Assembly (NCBI GenBank): GCA_000226015.1
Contig: JH152902.1
Span: forward strand, 146,489 to 210,488
DNA length: 64,000 bases
Source of the DNA: Mnemiopsis leidyi
Lineage: Eukaryota > Ctenophora > Tentaculata > Lobata > Bolinopsidae
Direction of reading: 5' to 3'
Part shown: positions 60,201-64,000 of the stretch, piece after piece
Position numbering within the stretch: position 1 is the first letter of the stretch
Layout of the letters: every line of letters begins with the position of its first letter
Program-made: the position numbers and the translations under genes
Notes under the pieces: model-generated
What the model was told of the DNA's origin: nothing
Seen by the model: the letters and a program-made list of their open reading frames with translations, nothing else
Databases searched by the model: none

Positions 60201-63200
60201 TCATTTCACTTTCTTAAAAAGTACATGAACTAAAGTTTTAAACGTATACAATTTAAATCGAAGAGTAGAAAGCTGCTTAAAAATTAAGATATTGCAATCA
60301 ATAAATCATCCACAAATTTGGCATCGCACACCTCCACTTCACTGCCTCCTACATTTCTCCTCCGCAAGCATCCTCACACCAACTCCGCCCAGGACGCTGC
60401 AGCAGGTTCGCCCGAGCACCAGGGATCTGGGGGCTGGTACGTCGTCCTCAGGGTGTGCAGAGTCTTCAGAGTCATCAGAGTCTTCAAACTGGTTAGTACT
60501 TGGTATGATCAGAGTCTTCAATCTGGTTAGTTGAGTATGGTCATATTCCTTAAGATGGTTGGTGTGAATCTAACTTTTTGTTTTAAATTGGTGATCAAAG
60601 GCTTTGGAACGTAATATTTAATTCCAATAGTTTTTTTAACATTAACTCTGATGTGGCGTTTCAGGCTCGGCGGTCAGAAAATTTGCTAATTTTATTGCGA
60701 GCGGTTGGGAATACGAGTACAGAACTCTTTGTCCTATTCGTGATGGTATGTCAGAAGACAAACAGTTTTAATATCTCACTGATACAATAAACGTTAAACA
60801 TGGTACAATTTTACAACATTTCTCCTAAATACCACTGTCATGTAAGATATATAACTTTAAAACCACTTTTACTAAAAGTTCGAAACTCTGTCAGGTATTC
60901 ATGGTGGTACTTATGTTTGGTAGTATAATGTACACAGTAGAAAAGACCATGACGGACAGTGTCAATGGGACAAAGTTTAACTCCATCATGTCTGGTTGTT
61001 GGTGGAGTGTCATAACTGTTACTACCGTCGGGTGAGTTTAACACAACTTTCTGGAAACTCCGGATCAGCGTCTGGAATTTCCGGATCCGTTTCTTGAAAT
61101 TCCAGATCTGTTTCTGGAAATTCTGAATCAATTTCTGGAAATTCTTGATTCGATACTGGGAATTTCGGATTAGACACTGGGATTTCTGGATCAGTTAGGA
61201 TTTCTGGCCGATTATTCCGGTAGATTGACCCGGAAAATAATCTCGTACTATCTCTCGTTATAAAAAGAGATTGACGTGTTTGAGAGGGGGTAACAAATAT
61301 TCTATACCACGTGATGGCTTGAAATTGAACTTTATTTGTGACCCCCGTTCTAATACCGTTCTCTATACGTTGTTGTATAATGATCTAAACGGTACTCTAG
61401 TTTTTTTTAACCTGTTTTTATGATGACTTGGTTACGTAAAATAAAACACAAAATTCTACAAGGAAGGTGTGATAAAATGTGCGTTTGGTGCGTGAGACCG
61501 TTATTGGGGGTCCACTTTCAATGTCTTTTCAAATTTGTAATCTTGTTTTAAAGAAAGATTCAGGATTCTGTTATCTGATAGGTGCTTTGAACGCAGTTTG
61601 TTTGAGTTTTAGATTTATCAGTTGTGACGTCATACACCACGTGGCGTTACGTCACAATCCACGTGACATGACGTCACAATCCATGTGACACGAAGCCCTG
61701 ACAAACTACTCTAGGTACGGGGACATGTACCCGGAAACTCCACTGGGCATGGTCCTGGGCACGGTGGCCCTGATGCTGGGCCTCGTTCTGATGGCCCTAC
61801 CTGTTACCATCATTGTCGCCAAGTTTTCGGACGAGTACGAACGCAGCAAGAACTAACATCGTACGTGCGCGCCGTAACGTTGCTACCATGGCAACACAAG
61901 TGCCTTTTGACGTGCTGCACGTGCTGCAATTGTAGACACGTGACGTATTATCAAATAGCACGCTGCAGCACGCTTGTGGGTCTGCTCTTGTTACTGTTTG
62001 ATGTTCAGTGCCGCACACATTCCTATTTCCCTATTCAGTTTTGATAAAGCACTTTTCGGGGCGGCTAGTATGCAGGGTTTCCAGCAGCTGAACATCCAGG
62101 CACTTTAAACCGGGAGTTTTATTTGAAGTCTTATTTGATTTTGAATATGGTCCTGCTTCAAATGGGTTTGAGAATTTGAGTGTGGAAATATGACGTCTTA
62201 TTAGGTTATTCTACCTATAATCCACCTAGATCTTGTCTCACGATTTATATATCTCACAATGAACATCTGATCATATTCATTAAAAGAATCTAATCTACCA
62301 TAATTGGTCGTGACTTGTGACATTTGCTGAAAGTGAATCCACGTGGGCAATTTTCTGATCCTGAATCTCATGGAAAATCGATATAGGAATTTTTAACTAC
62401 AATTATATAGTAATTACCCGCGTTAAACCAATAAACCAAATCTCAGAATGTCTTGAGGTGCGCATTAGACTTGATACTGCTGCAAGCTGTGTAATAAAAT
62501 TCAAGCATTTTCTCTCATTTAAGGTGTTTCTTGAATGCAAGTGGTTTGGAGTTTAAAAGCCTGGTTTTTAATTGGACAGCACTTATATCTATCAGGCATA
62601 TATTTCATACAACACGAAACTTATACTCGCAATTATGTCGTTCAATATTTTGCCACACTCTGAACTCATCATATTAATAATCATATTGGAAGTAGTAGGC
62701 CAAAGTTTCGAAATGCTAGACCGGTTTGCATAGTTTTTGGACAAAGCTCTAAGTTTTGCCGCTGAAACACTGTTGTTTCCCACCGCCTTAAATCAGTATC
62801 ATGACATTTGTTGACTTGCAAGTTTTTTGGTCCTTTGAATACAATTTTGCTGGTTTTACTGGGCCCGAATTACCAAAGCATTTAAGTTTTAAGCCCGTTG
62901 TCATTGAAGAAATTGTCAGTGTGTCAAACTTAACCTTGATTTCTCTGGCGCTATCTTTTTTGGCCCAAACTACAGCTCTAAGTCTTAAAAGTATAACACA
63001 GGGTCCTCTTTCTAATTTCTTGCATCTTTCTTACACGTTTTATGATATTGATAGCAAATTCTCTTCATTAAATTGATCTACACTCTTCAATGCATTAAAG
63101 TAATTGAAATTTCACAATAAAGACCAATCGCTGAAAAAATTTAGAATTACAGGCTATAACATGCTAACCATCCCTTCCTGACATCTCCACTCACCAGGTA

Positions 63201-63372
63201 CGGTGATATGTTTCCCGAAACCGCTCTTGGCATGGTTTTTGGAACTCTTGCTTTGTTGGCGGGACTCATCGTCCTGGCGCTCCCTGTCACGGTTATCGTC
63301 GCCAAATTCTCGGATGAGTACGAGAAGAGCAAGATGGAGAAGAAGTCTAATAAGGGGGAGCGATACAGATGA
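54107..63372 (+). CDS. Voltage-gated potassium channel alpha subunit, Shaker-like core (11 coding exons, two alternative last exons)
   Basis: Joined exons 54107-54210, 54935-55051, 55430-55531, 55875-56004, 56543-56673, 56879-57035, 57254-57335, 60369-60491, 60665-60745, 60895-61031, then 61715-61856 or 63198-63372. Every junction is GT-AG with matching phase and the protein (about 435-445 residues before any upstream N-terminus) has no internal stop. Domain order is T1 tetramerisation domain, S1, S2, S3, Arg-rich S4, S5, pore helix with TTVGYGD filter, S6. The product is a plasma-membrane subunit of a tetrameric K+ channel opened by depolarisation. T1 lacks the Cys-Cys zinc site of Shab/Shaw/Shal channels, which favours Shaker (Kv1) type. 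S6 has PVT rather than PVP and the C-terminus is only about 10-20 residues past S6; both are unusual for Kv1 and raise the possibility of a modulatory subunit. Family assignment is certain; subfamily and conducting ability are inferred. Confidence 0.96.
54826..54934. repeat. Tandem copies of the intron 3' end before Kv exon 2
   Basis: taaataatttatatattatt plus aaacctaattttcccaact occurs twice (54855-54893, 54894-54932) and the first half a third time (from 54828). Only the last copy ends in AG. Confidence 0.9.
54935..55051 (+). CDS. Kv exon 2: first part of T1 domain
   Basis: Encodes LDGLKDHNDHQSTWVNINV then AGATFILKRDLLKQHP and NTLLG, matching the start of the Kv T1/BTB fold (V-x-N-V-x-G-x-x-F ... 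HPxTLLG). NVAG replaces the usual NVSG/NVGG. Enters and leaves in phase 1. The acceptor (ctag) is the last of two tandem copies of the intron end, and the donor region is followed by two degenerate copies of the exon's own 3' end (see findings). Confidence 0.95.
55029..55146. repeat. Tandem copies of the 3' end of Kv exon 2
   Basis: gcagcatc.aaacacactttt ag at 55029 (exon), 55071 and 55114 (intron). The authentic copy continues gtaggt, the two others ctaggt and ctagta, so the donor GT is lost in both. Confidence 0.9.
55430..55531 (+). CDS. Kv exon 3: middle of T1 domain
   Basis: Encodes GSDNIKRYYRQDLSAYYFDR then NREAFDAIVSFYLSG, the diagnostic YFFDRNRxxFDAILxFYQSG block of Kv T1 domains. This block supplies much of the subunit-subunit interface for tetramer assembly in the cytoplasm. 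Acceptor ttcttcgcag, donor gtatgc, phase 1 on both sides. Confidence 0.96.
55875..56004 (+). CDS. Kv exon 4: end of T1 domain and T1-S1 linker
   Basis: Encodes DGQIPYLCDTLDEGLVTREF then EYFKIPLTPREYDTDP and an acidic tail ending EEIR. It corresponds to the RP-x-NVPLDVFxEExxFYxL segment of Shaker channels. The HX5CX20CC zinc-binding motif of Kv2-Kv4 T1 domains is absent, with one Cys only, which supports Shaker-like affinity. Phase 1 in, phase 2 out; acceptor catttcag, donor gtcggt. Confidence 0.93.
56056..56283. repeat. 10-bp minisatellite (ttatattagt)n
   Basis: About 22 units in the intron between Kv exons 4 and 5, with variants ttataatagt and ttatatttgt. Confidence 0.95.
56543..56673 (+). 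CDS. Kv exon 5: S1 transmembrane segment
   Basis: After a short hydrophilic stretch (HYTSVEQWKAKIDSL) the exon reads NVPESSRFASVYAIIDCIFI then LISISFL, the S1 helix preceded by the PxSS(R)xA motif seen before S1 in Shaker-type channels. Phase 2 in, phase 1 out; acceptor tattttcag, donor gtgagt. Confidence 0.95.
56879..57035 (+). CDS. Kv exon 6: S1-S2 loop and S2 segment
   Basis: Begins VLETEEK (the CLET motif at the end of S1), then an extracellular loop with YYYPLFG, then S2 as FIMAFFTADYMARLWSAQSK. In S2 the charge-transfer-centre Phe is kept and the conserved Glu is Asp (FFTAD against WFTFE in Shaker). Arg follows at the inner end. Phase 1 in, phase 2 out; acceptor tatttcag, donor gtaagt. 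Confidence 0.95.
57254..57335 (+). CDS. Kv exon 7: S3 transmembrane segment
   Basis: Encodes KQILPWMDLLSILPFYMELA then IMAYHGPQ, the S3 helix with its conserved Asp (MD) and IxPFYxEL pattern. Phase 2 in, phase 0 out; acceptor cattttcag, donor gtaaaa. The following intron (about 3.0 kb) is by far the longest in the core and sits in the S3-S4 linker. Confidence 0.94.
58061..58078 (+). CDS. Possible 18-nt microexon (IAVAGL) in the S3-S4 intron
   Basis: Acceptor ttcaactttgtag, 18 nt ATAGCTGTAGCGGGGCTT, then consensus donor gtaagt. It would enter and leave in phase 0, the phase of this intron, and add IAVAGL between HGPQ and the S4 linker. Support is splice-site quality and length only. Confidence 0.25.
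58783..58791 (+). CDS. Possible 9-nt microexon (HFE) in the S3-S4 intron
   Basis: Acceptor cgattgcag, CATTTTGAG, consensus donor gtaagt. A multiple of three in the phase-0 intron between S3 and S4. Could be chance in an AT-rich intron. Confidence 0.2.
60369..60491 (+). CDS. Kv exon 8: S3-S4 linker and S4 voltage sensor
   Basis: S4 reads GWYVVLRVCRVFRVIRVFKL: Arg at every third position (R1-R4) followed by Lys (K5), matching the Shaker sensor position by position. The linker before it is HPHTNSAQDAAAGSPEHQGS, hydrophilic. The start is chosen at the acceptor cgcaag after a long pyrimidine tract. A second acceptor (gcccag, exon start 60393) is also in phase 0 and would remove eight linker residues. 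Donor gttagt, phase 0. No competing frame fits. Confidence 0.93.
60665..60745 (+). CDS. Kv exon 9: S4-S5 linker and start of S5
   Basis: 81 bp, phase 0 to 0, encoding ARRSENLLILLRAVGNTSTE then LFVLFVM. ARRSENLLIL replaces SRHSKGLQIL of Shaker, keeping the Arg after FKL, and the linker then runs into the S5 helix. Acceptor gtttcag, donor gtatgt. Confidence 0.95.
60895..61031 (+). CDS. Kv exon 10: S5, turret, pore helix and first half of selectivity filter
   Basis: Encodes the rest of S5 (VFMVVLMFGSIMYTVEK), a short turret (TMTDSVNGTK), then FNSIMSGCWWSVITVTTVG. This is the pore helix with the WW pair and the TTVG part of the filter. It ends inside a Gly codon at phase 2 (GG|gtgagt), so the Y-G-D of the signature must come from a later exon. 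A potential N-glycosylation site (NGT) lies in the turret. Confidence 0.96.
61045..61190. repeat. 23-24 bp degenerate repeat (ttctggaaattc...) after Kv exon 10
   Basis: About six copies of a unit with the partial palindrome ctggaaattccagat, starting 14 bp after the exon 10 donor. Confidence 0.8.
61622..61692. promoter_or_regulatory. Cluster of TGACGTCA and CACGTG motifs upstream of Kv exon A
   Basis: Two perfect CREB/ATF palindromes (TGACGTCA) and one or two E-box-like CACGTG sit in a duplicated ~25-bp unit (cgtcacaatcca(c/t)gtgaca) that ends about 25 bp before exon A. Function as an enhancer or internal promoter is inference. Confidence 0.45.
61715..61856 (+). CDS. Kv alternative last exon A: YGD of filter, S6, short C-terminus
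   Basis: Acceptor ctactctag; one G completes Gly, then YGDMYPETPLGMVLGTVALM, LGLVLMALPVTIIVAKFSDE and YERSKN, stop TAA. S6 contains PVT at the bend. The third codon position is GC-rich compared with exon B. AATAAA signals at 62430 and 62493, followed by GT-rich DNA, could end this isoform. Structurally equivalent to exon B and entered from the same donor, so the two are mutually exclusive in one transcript. Confidence 0.93.
62430..62498 (+). terminator. Candidate poly(A) signals for the exon A isoform
   Basis: AATAAA occurs at 62430-62435 and 62493-62498, about 0.6 kb after the exon A stop. A GT-rich stretch (ggtttggag, ctggttttt) follows 40-80 bp later, as expected of a cleavage/polyadenylation region. 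Another AATAAA at 63116 lies just before exon B. Confidence 0.4.
63198..63372 (+). CDS. Kv alternative last exon B: YGD of filter, S6, longer basic C-terminus
   Basis: Acceptor cactcaccag, same phase as exon A. Encodes YGDMFPETALGMVFGTLALL, AGLIVLALPVTVIVAKFSDE, then YEKSKMEKKSNKGERYR, stop TGA. It differs from A at several filter-flanking and S6 positions (MFPETA against MYPETP; FGTLALLAG against LGTVALMLG) and adds about 11 charged residues. A possible ATTAAA poly(A) signal lies at 63555. Further alternative exons beyond the window cannot be excluded. Confidence 0.93.
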
Positions 63373-63554
63373 AAAGGATTTTTATGAATTGAGAAGCATT
63401 ATTTTAGATGAATTCTTATTTTCAAGTGAGACGATTTGCACAGTTGAATATTGTGCTTGTAGTTATATGATTGGGCATCGTATCAAGGTATTTGGTGCTC
63501 AGCCTCAAGAATGAAAGGAGCACTGGTTGTCATGGTTATTGGTTGAGCTCGCCG

Positions 63555-63560
63555 ATTAAA
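63555..63560 (+). terminator. Candidate ATTAAA poly(A) signal for the exon B isoform
   Basis: ATTAAA about 180 bp after the TGA of exon B, followed by DNA containing GT-rich pieces (cagtggcagt, tttggtttcg). Weak evidence; a later site outside the window is equally possible. Confidence 0.25.
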
Positions 63561-64000
63561 CATCTAAAGATGAATATTGAAATTTTCTTGCAAGTAATTT
63601 TCTGTCAGTGGCAGTAAATGTAATTTGGTTTCGTTATGGAGTATGAATATCATTTTTTTAAATGGCAAATGAATTTGAGTTTGACTAAATTCAAGTCACT
63701 GATGGTACTGAAAACTCCTTTAAACGTGTTTACCACTGGTTGACAGTTACAGCGCTAAAAGGTCTAATAGATTGATATTAAGACTTTTACCAATCCGAAA
63801 GTTTTAACTAAGACATTAACTAAATGAACACTAATTCAAATTATTAGCATTTTGCCCGCATTTCGTTTAAATTGTTGATTTCATTTCAGCTCATAAATTT
63901 AGTGTTTGAGATGTTCATGTTCATATAGGAGCTCAAAACATTTCAAAGTTGAAAGAAAATCGTTTTTATTGTTAAGACTCTCTCTCTCTATCTCTCTCTC

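Larger units (their letters stand above)
57336..60368. other. Long S3-S4 intron of the Kv gene
   Basis: AT-rich apart from a patch at 58160-58320 holding two copies of ccgccgcccggtaaaca (about 58178 and 58220). A 22-bp repeat (caccatggtgatat...) lies at 59987-60035. Two possible microexons are listed separately. Confidence 0.8.

Overview
This is eukaryotic, animal-type nuclear DNA. It is AT-rich, full of short tandem repeats and contains scaffold gaps (10 N at 22660-22669, about 393 N at 36068-36460). Coding sequence is split into exons of about 80-380 bp with GT-AG introns. I saw no bacterial, phage or organellar gene layout. The lineage cannot be fixed from the sequence. A compact, intron-rich, Shaker-like voltage-gated potassium (Kv) channel in minisatellite-rich DNA fits an invertebrate; an early-branching metazoan such as a ctenophore is only a guess.

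The one securely identified gene is a Kv channel alpha subunit on the + strand. Its core runs from 54107 to 63372: a pre-T1 exon, three T1-domain exons, S1, S2, S3, S4, S5 and pore exons. All splice phases agree and the protein reads without a break. The intron after the pore exon cuts the selectivity filter TTVGYGD between the two glycines. Two different downstream exons (61715-61856 and 63198-63372) can each supply the last part of the filter, all of S6 and a very short C-terminus, so the locus appears to make at least two pore/S6 variants. Both S6 versions carry P-V-T where conducting Kv1-Kv4 channels carry P-V-P, a feature of modulatory (silent) subunits.

Upstream, from about 14 kb to 52.5 kb, lies a scatter of short + strand exons. 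They begin with a good ATG and encode basic, Ser/Pro/Arg-rich sequence. Those at 24.2, 26.0, 30.2, 31.1, 33.0, 35.0, 41.6 and 52.4 kb all end at a GT donor in phase 2, exactly the phase in which the first common Kv exon (54107) is entered. My reading is that they are alternative 5' exons of the same Kv gene, giving it many interchangeable cytoplasmic N-termini. Several look like N-type inactivation balls (hydrophobic start, then a cluster of Arg/Lys). Two of them (32942-33324 and 34943-35256) are paralogous copies inside a tandem segmental duplication of about 2 kb.

Layout: 1-13.5 kb, no convincing gene, several minisatellites, a tRNA-like SINE head at 4.4 kb and a 41-bp palindrome; 13.5-14.3 kb, a GC-richer island with divergent candidate first exons; 14.3-24 kb, mostly non-coding, with a (TC)n tract; 24-26.1 kb, first cluster of candidate N-terminal exons with an E-box repeat array in an intron; 26.9-28.1 kb, a fold-back element and a hairpin-unit minisatellite; 30-35.3 kb, second exon cluster with the duplication; 35.5-37.1 kb, a 75-bp minisatellite with a gap; 37.5-52.5 kb, sparse further N-terminal exons and minisatellites; 54.1-63.4 kb, Kv core. 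No CRISPR array, rRNA or complete tRNA was recognised.
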